Below are positions 34,081 to 45,756 of a DNA stretch of 64,000 bases, one piece after another. The translations under genes and the position numbers were made by a program. This DNA comes from Geosiphon pyriformis (taxonomy: Eukaryota > Glomeromycota > Glomeromycetes > Archaeosporales > Geosiphonaceae): contig JAAOMT010000483.1 of the NCBI GenBank assembly GCA_016748015.1, forward strand, positions 186,001 to 250,000, written 5' to 3'. Below the pieces are notes generated by a model. That model did no database searches. It was not told the origin of the DNA and saw only the letters and a list, made by a program, of their open reading frames with translations. Positions within the stretch are counted from its first letter, which is position 1; each line of letters begins with the position of its first letter.

Positions 34081-35425
34081 GAAGAAATCAACAAATTAAA
34101 TTTGAGAAACTTAAGCACTCTATAGCAAATACAACTTAAAGTCCTTTTAAATCAGTATACCAATGTTTTTGCCAGCAAAAATGAATTTGAACACACTGAT
34201 ATTATTAAACACCAGATTAATATAGAAGACATGTGACTCATTAAGCAATAAGCTTATAGAATAAACCCAACAGATAACAATCTAATCAAACAGAAGGTAC
34301 AACAAATGCTTGACAACAGTTTAATCAAAAAATTGTTAAGCTCTTAGTCCTCTTTAATTGTATTAGTCACAAAAAAAAATAGAAAGATAAGATTCTGCAT
34401 GAACTATCAGAAACTAAATAGTATTATTTAAGAAGATAGTTATTCCACTCTTTTTATTCAAAAAATTTTAAACAATCTGGGAAATAAAAAATAATTCTCA
34501 TTATTAGATTTCACCAGCAGATATTGACAAGTCAAAATAGATTTAAAGAACAAAAAAAAAACAGCATTTACTATGTGAGATAGAAACTTTGAGTTCAACA
34601 TAATGCTTTTTGGACTTTACAACATCTCTGCTATCTTTCAATAGTTAATAAATATTATGTATAAAAGAATCTTATAGAAATTAGTTATAATATATTTAGA
34701 CAATACTAATGTATTTTCTGAAACCTTCAATAACCATTTACTTTACTTTCAACAGATTTTTAAGTACTTCTGGGGTGCAAAACTAAAACTTAATCTTAAC
34801 AAATGCTTTTTTGGAAAAAAAAAACTGAAATTTTTAGGACACCTAATTGGTAAAAATGAAGTCAAATCTGATTCAAACAAAGTACAAAAAGTTAGAGATT
34901 TTTCAGTTCTAACTAATTTATAAAAACTAAGAAAATTCTTAGAACTGGCTGGATACTATTGTTAATTTGTTAAAGAATTCTCAGATATTGCTAAATCTTT
35001 TTACCACTTATTGTCAAAACATGTGCTGTACTTCTGGAAAAAAAAACAGTAAGAAGCATTTGATTACTTTAAACAATAATTGATTACAGCACCAATTTTG
35101 ATCTACTCCAACTTCAACAAAAGATTTATAATTGCAACAGATGTTTTAAAAAACACATTAGAAGTAGTTCTGTCTCAAATCAGACCAAACAACAGAAAAC
35201 ATCCAATTACATATACTAGTCATAACACAAATTCAGCAAAAAAAATATACAGTACAACAAATTTGGAATATCTTGTCATCTATTGAGTTATATACACATA
35301 AAAATACTATCTTAGCCAACTATTTGACATATATAATAATCATAAAAGGCTTATTTGGTTACTTAACAAACCACAACCAAAAAGAAAATATGTGTGATGG
35401 AGTACTTATTTGTAACAATTTCTAT
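34080..35425 (+). pseudogene. Element E reverse transcriptase and RNase H (5' part)
   Basis: RT remains: NVFASKNEFEHTDIIKHQIN (34159 on), KIRFCMNYQKLNSI (about 34387), FSLLDFTSRY, FGLYNISAIFQ and the active site VIIYLDNTNVF, where the second Asp reads Asn. RNase H: FIIATDVLKNTLEVVLSQI (35120 on, Asp kept) and TTNLEYLVIY (Glu kept). Element F cuts the domain at 35425; a short tail resumes at 38319 (YHYKVYYKKEF-like), matching YNYTIYYKKGK of A. Confidence 0.8.
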
Positions 35426-36363
35426 TGTTACAGGTGAATATTTGGGATCTTAAATTAAATAACAAATCTGTAACTTGGTGTTCTATTGGTATATTGGTGA
35501 TATCAGTGATCTAAAGGTTTTATCAATCTGAAGGTTTTGGGTGGAATTCTTTGTATAATGAACAGAGCTTTGATGATTGTTCTATCAGTAATCTCTTGGA
35601 ATCACAATTTCTTTAAATTTTTTTCTTAGCATGATAACTGGTAATCTGACAGAGATGCTCTTTTGGTAAGCTATCCTTAAATTTTTAAATTCTTAATCCT
35701 ATACCCTTCTTTTGGGGTCTTTTACCAGACTATCCTTGATGTTAATAATTCAATGCTTAATCCTTAATTAATTAGTATACAACAATAAAATCAAAGAAAT
35801 AAAAAAAATAAAAAAATAAAAAAATAAGCCAAGGCAATTTGCAAATTAGTATCCCATCAATAGTTGTGATTAAGAGCTATTGTTTTAGTGTTATTAAGTA
35901 TCAATTGCTATCAACATGAAATGTTGATAGTGGAAAATGAATTTGAGATAGTGAATAATTATTTTATTGATTTGGAAGGTTGCTTAGATTAAATCTAAAC
36001 TGAGAGGTCTAAACTAAAAGAAGGGTTTTTTTTTTGTATTTTTAATAATTATGATTTGTAAGTCTAATTGATTTTGTTAGTCTAATTGACTCTGTAAATC
36101 AATTAACTCGAAGTCTTCTTGACTAATTTTCTAACTTCTAATACTACTGCTATATATATATAATTGAGACTCCTCAATTTCTCAATTTTTTACACCAGAA
36201 ATTTTGGAATTTCTGGAATCCTGCAATTCCTTTGAAAAAAATCCTGGAATTCTGAAATCCTGTAATTCCTTATATGAGAATTCTGAAATTCCACATTTAT
36301 TACATCTACTTCTGATTGGCTAATTTTATATGCTAATATACTTTTTATATTTTATAAGTAACA
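35426..36363 (-). repeat. 3' LTR of element F
   Basis: 938 bp, TGTTACAGG to AAGTAACA. It has a perfect hairpin at 35908-35930 (CTATCAACAT, GAA loop, ATGTTGATAG), the palindrome near 35860-35890, a TATA run (about 36149-36160) and a shortened CCTGGAATTCC array (36195-36290). The adjacent plus-strand TTATTCCCTTC is the polypurine tract on minus. Confidence 0.9.
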
Positions 36364-37407
36364 TTATTCCCTTCTTTAATATTGAGCTCCTGTAAAATCT
36401 TCTAAATTTCTCTTTTGTATCAATTTTGTTGCTGTAATTTCTATTGCTATTTTTTAAATCTAATTTTTATATGTGACTGGGTTTTTAACTATAGTGGTCT
36501 GTTCAGAATATCCAAGTTTAAACCTTGTATCTGTATTATATGTATGTTTAAACATAATGCCCTTATTATTATCACTAAATTGAATTAATTCCTGCTCTGT
36601 TGTAAGATCTAGAAGTATGATAGATTGTTTAGTGTTTGAAGTGGAGTTTGAATTGTTGTTGGTGAAGTTTGAATTGTCATTGTCATTAATGGAGTTTGAA
36701 TTGTTGTCATCATCAGCAAAGTTTGAATTGGAATTATGTTCTGATTCTGATTTCTATTTGTTCTCGCTAATTGGCTCTTCTTCAAATATATGACACATGG
36801 GAGTGAATTGTGACTACATTCCAATATTCTGACTCAGAACTGTCAGGTGAGTTTTGCTAATTTATTGGTACTATGAAAATTAGATTTTATTGGGCTATTG
36901 GAGATAAGTTTTCTTGTAAGATAGTGGTATTTGGAATTTATCAAACTTTGAATGTTTGGGTTTTTGAATAATTCCTGGAGTTTGAATTGCTAGAGATTTA
37001 ACAAGTTTTATTAATGGTAAGTTTCTTTATATGATAGCAGAGTTAGAATTATTGGGTTTCAAATGTTTGGGTTTTTTTAATGATTGGGTCTTGAATAATT
37101 GGAGTTTTAATGAGTTTATTAAAAGTAAGTTTCAAATGTTTGGGGTTTTAATAATCAGGTCTTAAATATTCGGAGTTTTAATTTAACAATTTTTATCAAA
37201 GGTAAGTTTCAAATATTTGGGGTTTTAACATTTATGTTTTGAATAATCAGAGTTTTAATTTAACAAGTTTTTCAAAGATAATGCTAAAATAAGAATTTTG
37301 CAAATTCTAAGTAATTTTTCCTTGTTTTCTCTTGGTCTGTTACTTTCCTGCATAGTTGTTGCTGGTGCTGATTTTCTGTTGGATTATACCTCACAGGGAG
37401 CACCAAA
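36364..37407 (-). pseudogene. Element F internal remnant (dUTPase linker and gag scraps)
   Basis: On the minus strand the part 36830-36440 carries the acidic Asn/Asp/Ser linker followed by QSIILLDLTTEQELIQFSDN and IMFKHTYNTDTRFKLGYSE, i.e. the start of a dUTPase (motif 1 as TRFKL), which then jumps straight to IAIEITATKL and the polypurine tract. The part near 37400-37290 is the gag leader with PBS complement (plus-strand GGAGCACCAAA). Between them lies a tandem repeat. No enzyme domain is complete. Confidence 0.7.
36900..37290. repeat. Tandem repeat in element F (gag minisatellite)
   Basis: Three to four diverged units of roughly 75-110 bp. Each holds AGTAAGTTTC or GGTAAGTTTC, AAATGTTTGGGGTTTT, a CTTGAATA-like word and GGAGTTTTAAT. 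On the minus strand it translates to copies of KTPNI-like text, matching the NPEIETPNIQ phrase found twice in gag of A and once in D2, so it is an expansion of a gag coding repeat. Confidence 0.75.
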
Positions 37408-38318
37408 TGTTACAGATGATTATTTGGGATCTCAAATCAAATAACAAACCTGTAACTTGGTGCTCTATTGGTATATTAGTGATATCAGTGATTTAAAGAT
37501 TTTATCAGTCTAAAGGTTTTGGGTGGAGTTCTTTGTATAATGGACAGAGCTTCAATAATTGTTCTATTAGTAGCCTCCTAGAATCACAATTCTGTTAAAT
37601 TTTTTTCTTAGCATGGTGGCTGGTAATCTGGCAAAGATGCCTTTCTGGTAAGCTATCTTTAAATTCTTAATCCTATACCCTTCCTTTAGGATCTTTTATC
37701 AGGCTATCCTCAATGTCAATAATTCAGCACTTAATTCTTAATTAATTAGTATACAACAATAAAATCAAAGAAATAAAAGAAATAAAAAAATAAAAAAATA
37801 AGCCAAGACAATTTGCAAGTTAGTATCCCATTAATAGTCATAATCAAGAGCTATTGTTCCAATATGGTTAAGTATCAATTGCTATCAACATGAAATGTTA
37901 ATAGTGGAAAGTGAATTTGAGATAGTAAATAATTATTTTATTGATTTGGAAAGTTGCTTAGATTAAATCTAAATTAAGAGGTCTAAACTAAAAGGGTTTT
38001 TTTTTTATATTTTTAATAATTATGATTTGTAAGTCTAATTGATTCTGTTAATCTAATTAACTCTGTAAATTAATTGACTCAGAGTCTCTTTGACTAATTT
38101 TCTAACTTCTGATACTATTGCTATATATATATAATTAAGATTCCTCAATTCCTCAATTCTTCACATTAGGAATTCTGAAATTTCTGGAATCCTGCAATTT
38201 CTTTGAGAGGAATCCTGTAATTCCTCATACAAGAATCTTGAAATTTCACATTTACTATGTCTACTTCTAATTGGTTAATTTTATATGCTAATATACTTCC
38301 TATATTCTATAAGTAACA
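37408..38318 (-). repeat. 5' LTR of element F
   Basis: 911 bp, TGTTACAGATG to AAGTAACA, closely matching the 3' LTR of F. The PBS lies just left (GGAGCACCAAA on plus, 37397-37407). In the LTR, CTGTAACTTGGTGCTC (about 37450-37465) gives the U5-PBS inverted repeat seen in A. Confidence 0.9.
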
Positions 38319-39960
38319 CCATACAAAGTTTATTATAAGAAAGAATTTAAGAATGCCAATGCTAACAGCTTGTCGAAAATAACACAAATCTAGCCTCAAA
38401 CTTATGAATACAACTATTTATCAGCAATTACATTAGTACTTATTAACACTTCAGTTCAAGAAGATATTATCTTAACAAGAACAGAGTATTATATAAAAAC
38501 AAGCTCAAAAATACTTTATTTAAAATAATCAACTATATTATCAAGAATATTAAAACTGTACCACTTCACAACAGATTATAAAAAACAATGAAAAAGAAAC
38601 TATTTTACATAATATACATTTTGACCCAACTGCAAAACACTTCAACAAAAATGCTACTCTAAAAAAAATCATAAACTGATATTATTGGCCAATGATATAT
38701 AAAAATATTTTTGAATACATGCTTAATTGTGATTTCTGCCAAAGAAGAGAAGGAACAAAATTAATAGAACCACTTCAACCCATTTCAGTTGAAAACTCAT
38801 TTGATAGAATCAGAATCAATTTGATCAGTTCTTTTTTAATTACATCCAAAAAAAATTGTTACATAGCTGTAGCAATAGATTATTTTATCAAGTGATTAGA
38901 AGCCAAAACAATTCAAGTGGCTAATGCTAAAACAGCAGCCAAGTTTGTATATCAAGATCTAATCTGCTGTTATAGATACTTAAAAGAATTGTTATCTAAC
39001 TAAAAAACACATTTTGTTAATAATATGCTAATTAAACTAAGTCAACAGTTTGAAATAAAATAACCCTTATTACTACTCTATTACTCACAAACAAATAGAC
39101 TAGTAGAACAATTTAATCAAACACTGTGTAAAGCATTAGCAAAAATAAGTTACAAAAATGCACAAGAATAGGACTTATTTATACCTTCTGTATTATTTGC
39201 ATACCAAATATTAAAACAAAATACTACCCAGTTTACATCATTTAAATTAGTCTACAAAAGGAAAGCTATTTTACTTATTAAACAAAAAATATCTTCTTTT
39301 CCAACAGAAACAATTACTAAAGAAAATTTTGAAACTATCATATGCCAAAAAACATAATAGCTTATGGAAATATTAAAAAATAATTATAGAATAGCAGCTA
39401 ACAATATTAATAAAGCTCAAAAATAACAGAAAGAAAGATATAATAATCGCCTATCTAACCAATCAATTGAATTCAAAATTGAAAACCAAATACTGTTATG
39501 TTGTATAAAGACTAAAAAACAGTAGAGTGGAAAGTTTAATCCAAAGTAAGATGGTTTATTTCACATACATGAAGTTTTAGACAATAAAACTTACAAATTA
39601 AAATTGGAAGACAGAATTTTAAAGAAAGTAGTACATGGAAATCAGTTGAAAATTTATTATACAAACCAAAAAACATTGTTATTTATATCACAACTAAGAA
39701 CACAGATTCTATTAATTAAACCAGAAAATATACTACAAGATTTGAAACCAATCATCATCATCAAAATATAATCAACATATGACTATTTAATTGGAAAATT
39801 TAAGTATATATAACAGCCAAAACAGTAAAAATAAATCAATAAAACTTGCAATATAAATCTTTTAAATCAAATTTTACAACTTTCAAAACAACTATTTAAC
39901 ACAATTTAACAATCTACCACTCAAATAAAAATCACAATTGATAAAAAAGAGATACAATAC
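38319..39960 (+). pseudogene. Element E integrase
   Basis: Resumes E after element F. Zinc finger: AKHFNKNAT (second His now Asn) and NCDFCQRR (both Cys kept), in the open stretch from 38692. Core: RIRINLISSFLI (first catalytic Asp now Asn), LLSN*KTHF (second catalytic Asp now Asn) and NRLVEQFNQTL (Glu kept), followed by FNPK*DGLFHIHEVLDNKTYK (TGG to TGA in the KWDGPF motif) near 39530. Two of three catalytic residues are therefore lost. Confidence 0.85.
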
Positions 39961-40638
39961 AAAAACAGGAGCAGAAAAGGGGTGAACAAAAGTTCAATTA
40001 GAACTGAATAATCTCATTTCTATAAACAATCTCTTATTCTAGTAATTAGTGCTTTACACAAAAATCAAGGAAAAAAAAAAGAAAAAAAGAAAAAAAAAGA
40101 TATGTTATAAAAAACACTTGACACAAATAAGAAGAAGAAGAAGGTAACAGAAATAGATATGTGTTGAATGAAACTCAAAAAATTAAAAAAGTTTTTAGCA
40201 GACTAATATTAGAACCAGTAATAAGAAAATGAACACCAGAAAACTCCAGAATGTGGAAAGAAAAATTTTTACTAGTATATTGGTTCTATAAGATTAGTGA
40301 ACAACTAAAATTGAGTACACTATACAAAAACCACAACTGTCAAACATTCAACAAAGTGGCTCTTAAACAAATAAAAAAATTTATAGGAAAAAGCAACCTA
40401 ACACTAAATTACAAAGCAGCATATCACTTATACTTAGCATTTAAATATTGTTTAGCCATATTACTAAACAGCTTATTAACAACCATTACAGTCAAAAATG
40501 TAAAATGAATGATGAATAATCAATTTAAAGATTTACAAAAAGCAATACTCAATGCTATAATCGAATACTATACAAAGAACACAGATTTTACAGATGCATA
40601 TGATTTCACAAAAGCTCAATTCTAAAAGAGAGAGATAA
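39960..40638 (+). pseudogene. Element E post-integrase ORF and polypurine tract
   Basis: Homologue of the extra ORF of B. The clearest part is the open frame 40251-40508, with LNYKAAYHLYLAFKYC aligning to TRYKLRTAFRLYNLFNTC of B at the same distance from the LTR. It ends KNTDFTDAYDFTKAQF followed by the purine run AAAAGAGAGAGATAA that abuts the 3' LTR at 40639. An A/G-rich tract at 40066-40145 (GAAAAAAAGA-like) lies upstream and may be a second, internal purine tract. Confidence 0.65.
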
Positions 40639-41660
40639 TATTACCCAAATAGAAAAACCAATCCAAAGTTATAGAGAAAATGTGACCAAAAATGTGACAA
40701 CATAAAATAACACAGAATAATATGAAAGAACACAAAATAATGTGTAATAACTTAGAAAAACATAATACAAAACTCGATAATATATTATAGCATAAAATAA
40801 CTAGTTAAAACATAGAATAACTAGTAATAATATAGAAGAACAAAGTGATAACAAAAATAGTAAAGCAATAGCTAGCAAAAATAAAACAATTAAAAAACAA
40901 TTCTGTAGAACCAAAAAAATATATATAAAAATAAGTAGTTATAAAAGTTAGAAAAGCATTCAGACAAGAATCAATTTTTTTCTTTTTTATAATTATTACA
41001 TCTTATAAAAATAAAGGACTTATTTAAAAAACCACAAAATTATTAATACATAATTATTAATCATTTTGTGTTTAAATTGAACTAATCTTTGTTTTATACT
41101 TTTATTCTAGGACAAATACTCTTAGCATAAATGCCTTAAATCCTTAATGACTGGACCAATCATGCTTGATTATGGCAATTGATGATATTAATTTATTTAT
41201 TTTTATTTTATTTTTTTTTACTTTTATTTTTTTTTATTTTTTATTTTTTATTTTTTTTTTCTTGTAAAGTGGCAACATAGAAAAATTAACTGTCTGGAAA
41301 TAAACTTCATAATAGCTTGGTAAAAAAAAGAGGCTTCTCTTAAGTTTAAATATTAACATTATCTTGGTAGCTTACCAGAAAGACAAAAAGATATTGCCAG
41401 ACTCTAATAACTATACTTATTAGCTTGGAAAAGATAGCTCATATTACATACAAAAAGTTGCAATACTACAAAACATATTTCTGTGCTTTATAACCAAAAA
41501 ACTTTATGGGTAAATTTATAACAATTTAACAAATCTTCTGAGACTGATAATACTGACACAACAAATAAAACTACTGAAAAAAAATCATCAAAAGCTCTCT
41601 AGAAACCAAATTTTAAGCACCAAATGTTACTATCATATCTCATTAAGTTTATTTATAACA
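40639..41660 (+). repeat. 3' LTR of element E
   Basis: 1022 bp from TATTACCC to TTTATAACA, aligning with the 5' LTR. The T/A tract (41196-41262) is the longest of the three copies. The GAGCACCAAAT word appears as AAGCACCAAATGTTAC (41612 on). Confidence 0.9.
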
Positions 41661-41861
41661 TTATTATTGTTTTTGCTATAATACAAATTATTTATAATCA
41701 TCAAAAATATAAATTAGTCTGAAATTTTAAATGATAATTTTTACATGTTTTTATTTATATAATTAAATTTTATTGGTTAATATATATGTGTTTTTAATAT
41801 ATTATTTATAATAAAAAATAAGATTTTATATAATATAAAACCAAATACAGTATTATAAAGT
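41661..41861. other. AT-rich DNA, no feature seen
   Basis: Separates the 3' LTR of E from the transposase pseudogene. It does not continue the coding text of element C, as would be expected if E had inserted into C. It may contain one end of the DNA transposon, but I could not recognise terminal inverted repeats. Confidence 0.5.
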
Positions 41862-43240
41862 TTAAATATTATTTAATTTTTCTAATTTTTTAAGAATATT
41901 ATCTGGAATTCTTCTATACAATTTATACTTTTTTATAGCATATTTTATTAATTTTTCACTAAGATCTTTTTTATAAAGATTTATATAACACCAATATTTT
42001 CTTGAAAATTGTTTAATAGTTATTAAAGATACTGATTTAAGACTTTTAAGTACTGTTTTTTGTAATCTTTTCCATAAATAATCGTATTTGTTATATGCAT
42101 ATCTTTTAGCAACTTCTTAATATCTTTTAATAAAATTTAATTTGCAATGAAATTTTGGAAAAAAATATACTTATGTCTCATACTTTTGATTAATTCTTTA
42201 ATTGTATTTTTTTAAGTAAGAAAATCAAATTTTAAAGATATTACTTAACATACACAACAAAAAACTCTTGAAGAATCTTTGATTTTTTCTTTGCATTTTT
42301 GACATTCTAATACTAATTCTTTTGATAGCCATTTTTCTCATTCTATTAATATTTGTTTAATTTCTTTAAACAATTTTTAAAGTTTTTTATCTGAATATAT
42401 TTCTAGAAAAATCATCAATTATAATTGATTATCTAATCCAAAAGAAGTATCTCACATTAATGATTGCTTTCTATTTGGATTTAAATTTATTCTGTTTACA
42501 ATTAAAGCATCTTTATTAAATACTACATAATTAAAGCTATTATTAAAAGCAAATATGATTGTACAATTTGAATATAATTTCTTAAAAATTGGAATTGTTT
42601 TATATTTAATTTGTTTAAGAAGATAGTCTGCTGTCTAATAACCATCTTGATTTATACCAGGTTGCAAATAACATTGTGTCTTTTCCAGTATATTAGAATA
42701 GTTTTCTATATTATTTTGTTATAAACATAAATATCTATCAATTTAATTAGAAATTCATTGATCATAATTGATCTTCTATTTTCTTTTTTTCTTAGTGACA
42801 AATTTCTATGCTTAGCTCATATGTTATGCTTGCTATTATTTAAATAAAAAATGCATTCATTATGGATTACAAGAATTTTTTTTTTCTATTAAGTAAGTTA
42901 GAATATATTTGATCTATAAATTTATCTTTATACTTTGATATATACTTTTCATGCTCATATATTTTTTTTATTTCTATCATAATATAAGTCTTGATAATGT
43001 TGTTGGAATAAATAACCAAGAATTTTGAGCTATCTTACTGTAGTTATAAGACTAATAGGTTTTTTTTATTATTCTAATATTAAAAAACAATTTATGTTCA
43101 ATAAATTTTTTAAATATAGCTGAAGTTTTAGTTTTTAATCCAAATATAACATTTTTCTGCAATGTTTTCATCCTCAATTATTCTAATTACTTTTTAGTGT
43201 TTTCATGTTTTGATATTAGAAACTTATTATTAAGCAACTA
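41862..43240 (-). pseudogene. Decayed IS630/Tc1-like DDE transposase
   Basis: No open frame survives, but the minus strand reads as a long DDE transposase of a type common in fungi: LGYLFQQHYQDLYYD, IHNECIFYLNN, LEKTQCYLQPGINQDGY, IFAFNNSFNYVVFNKDAL, RINLNPNRKQSLM, LVLECQKCKEKIKDSS, FHCKLNFIKRY, EVAKRYAYNKYDY and YAIKKYKLYRRIPDNIL. In the family as I know it, these positions read HDEC, FAFDNS and ELNFIE; here all three acidic catalytic residues are changed (Asp to Asn, Asp to Asn, Glu to Lys). It is a DNA transposon, unrelated to its LTR neighbours. Ends are uncertain; one frame change lies near 42830. Confidence 0.82.
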
Positions 43241-43404
43241 ATACTTTGCAAGATATCAAATTCTTTATGTTTTCTATATACTACTATTAATAAAAACTTT
43301 TTAGACAATTTCCAAACTGACATTAATTTTTCAATGTTTATTATTATCATTTAACAAGGTAAAATATTCAAAAATAGCTTTTTTTTGTTTATATTCAAAG
43401 ACAG

Positions 43405-44159
43405 TATTACTTATAGAATATAAAAATTATATATTAATACACAAATTAGCTAATTAGAATAAGATACAGTAAAAATAGAATTCCAGGATTTTTTTCAGAG
43501 GAATTGCAGAATTGCAGAATTACAGAATTTCAGTATAAAAAATTCAAGGAATCTTGTATAACAAAATTTATGTATATATAGTAATGATATTAAAAGCAGA
43601 AAGAACAGAATTTTTTAGCTAAAATTCTTAATTTAGAACCACCAAGTTTCAATATCTTATATCAATAAAAATATTTATTTTAATCATAATCTATTACCTA
43701 CTATTAACACTTCATGTTAATAGTAATTAATACTTAAATACACTAGACCAATAGCTTTTGATCATGGCTATTGATGGGATACTAACTCTTTCTTGTCTTG
43801 GCTTATTTTTTTTCTTTTGTTTTGTTATTATTTATTAATTAATTAAAAATTAAACACATAGAGTTATTGATGTCAAAGTAACTGATAAAAGACTTAAAAA
43901 TAAGAGTAGAATACTCAAGGATTAAAGATAGCTTACCAGGAGAATTACTGGCTATTATGCTGAGAAAAAAATTTAATGGAATTGCAATTCTGAGAAGTAA
44001 TGAATAAAACAATACTTAAATCTTTGTTCATTATACAAAGAACTCAACTAAAACTTTCAGATCACAAAATCTTCAGATAATATCAATTATATCAGCTATT
44101 AAGCATCAAGTTATGAATTTGTTATTTGATTTGAGACCCCAAATAATCACCTGTAACAT
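43405..44159 (+). repeat. 5' LTR of element D1
   Basis: 755 bp from TATTACTTATAG (decayed TGTTAC) to CCTGTAACA. Related to the A LTR: GAATTCCAGGATT near 43470, TTATGTATATATAG TATA box (about 43567-43580), the palindrome AATAGCTTTTGATCATGGCTATTG (43750s) and the U5 word AAGCATCAAGTTAT that pairs with the PBS. Confidence 0.87.
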
Positions 44160-44817
44160 TTGGTGCTTTTTGTGAGGTATAATCCTACAGAAAACTAGCA
44201 CCAGTAGCAACCATTTAAAAGTGGCAGAATCAAAAATAATAGGAACAAACTATTTAAGATTTGTCAAATCTTTATTCCAATATTACTGTTAATGCTTGAG
44301 ATTAACCAGCAATTACTTATTAACAGAATTAGCCTTTAATTTTTACATCAATGAAAGAATTTTATTGTATCTAGAAAAATCAGTAAATACTGAATTCACA
44401 AAAGAAAATTTCTATAACAAATTAATTCAAAACACCAGTTTACTAATAATTTATAATTTTGCATTAATCATTATGGAAATCAATAAAAAAATCAAAAATT
44501 ACACCCAACAAAAATATTCAATCATCTATACAAATAAGAGTAAAAGAAAACTACAAACTCCAACAGTAATTTTTCAAAGAATACAACCACTTATTTGGAA
44601 AAAACCAAGAGTCAAATCACCAATTTATTTATCATACCACTATATACTTGGAAGTATCATCAATATTTCATCAGTAGGTGCATTTATATCAAACATAAAA
44701 ACACCAGTAGCTCGAATCTCATTCCCAAATAAACAATCAAAAGCTGACCTATTAGGAACATACAGTAAGTATTTTGAAGAATTTAAATCATAATTACCTA
44801 TGCCATCAGAATTTCGA
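44160..44817 (+). pseudogene. Element D1 gag, N-terminal part
   Basis: PBS (TTTGGTGCTTTTTGTGAGG) and then KVAESKIIGTNYLRFVKSLF and the open stretch 44296-44793 (LAFNFYINERILLYLE, NTSLLIIYNFALIIMEINKK). It aligns residue by residue with gag of A (VFNFYVNEKISSLLG). As in A, there is no ATG at the head. It is interrupted by D2 within PSEFRC, where D2 itself reads MPSEFQLLPFQ. Confidence 0.8.
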
Positions 44818-45756
44818 TGTTACACTTAGAAAAAAAAAATAAGACATAATAAAAAAAAAGAAAATACATGATTATAAATTAGCTAATTAGAATAGAAAGA
44901 GAGAAAAAAAGATTTTTTAGGAAATCTTGAATGTTTTAAAAAATCCAGGATTATTTAAGAAATCCAAGATATTTCAGAAAAGTTGAGAATATTTCAGGAA
45001 ATCTTGGATGTTTTAGGAAATCAAAGATTTTACAGAAAAATCTAGCAAAAAAAAAATTTCTTGTGTAAAAAGAATTATGTATATATAGCAATAGTATTAA
45101 AAGCAGAAAAAAGACAGATTTCACTCAGAATAGAAATTTTTATCCCTATCTCTACTTTATTACTTTAAGAATAATTACTATTAACCAAAGTAAAAAACAC
45201 CAAATATTAAATAAAACTATACTTGTTATTACATCATATATGTTACTATTACTTGATTGAAAATCTGATTCAACTCTCTATTATCAACATAAAATGTTGA
45301 TAATATCCAATACTTAATTACATTGGAACAATAGCTTTTGATTATGGCTATTGACGAGATACTAATTGTTTTTGCCTTGACTTAATTTCTTTATTTTTTT
45401 TATTTTATTTCTTTTGTTGTTTCCATGTTGTTTACTAATTGATTAAGAATTAAGTACTAAGTTACAAACATCATAAAAACTGGTAAAAGACTCATGAAAC
45501 AAGGGTAAAACACTCATAGAATTAAGAATAGCTTACCAGAAAGATTACCAGTTACCATGCTAAGAAAAAAATTTGATGAAATTGCAATTCTAGAAGGCTA
45601 CTAAAAACAACCAGAGAATCTCTGTCTATTATACAAAGAACTCAACCAAAACCTTCAGATCATCAAAACCTTTAGATATTACCATCATAACAGCTATTGA
45701 GCACTAAGTTACAGGTTTGTTATTTGATTCAAAATTCCACATAATTATCTGTAATA
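44818..45756 (+). repeat. 5' LTR of element D2
   Basis: 939 bp, TGTTACACTTAG to CTGTAATA. It has a TTATGTATATATAG TATA box (about 45067-45080), an upstream array of AGGAAATCTTGRATG-like units (44915-45055) in place of the GGAATTCC array of A, a perfect hairpin TTATCAACAT-AAA-ATGTTGATAA (45281-45303), a palindrome CAATAGC/GCTATTG just after it, and U5 GAGCACTAAGTTACAG (45699-45714) facing CTGTAATATTTGGTGCTT (45749-45766). Confidence 0.9.

Larger units (their letters stand above)
35426..38318 (-). mobile_element. Element F: short non-autonomous LTR element
   Basis: 2893 bp with A-type LTRs (35426-36363 and 37408-38318) but only about 1 kb between them. The interior keeps the polypurine tract, a scrap of the dUTPase linker, a gag-derived repeat array and the PBS; RT, RNase H, integrase and protease are absent. 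Flanks CTAT (35422-35425) and CCAT (38319-38322) are a target duplication differing by one transition. With no enzymes it must have moved using proteins of a related element, most likely A or D type. Confidence 0.88.
27640..41660 (+). mobile_element. Element E: decayed dUTPase-bearing LTR retrotransposon, 14 kb with inserts
   Basis: Plus-strand element bounded by family-C LTRs at 27640-28630 and 40639-41660; about 10.1 kb without its two inserts (solo LTR 28798-29806, element F 35426-38318). The domain order equals that of A and B. Its LTRs are not alignable with A or B LTRs beyond the ends, so this is a third LTR family with a homologous interior. The flanking 4-mers (TAAT left, TTAT right) do not match. 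Catalytic residues are widely lost. Confidence 0.88.
43405..44817 (+). mobile_element. Element D1: 5' part of an LTR retrotransposon
   Basis: 5' LTR, PBS and the first 600 bases of gag of an A-like element, cut at 44817 by element D2. The rest of D1 should lie to the right of the window, beyond the end of D2. Left flank is ACAG (43401-43404). Confidence 0.85.

Noticed and set aside
27640-41660. Element E as a simple insertion into element C
   Set aside because: The 4-bp flanks differ by a transversion and C does not resume on the right.
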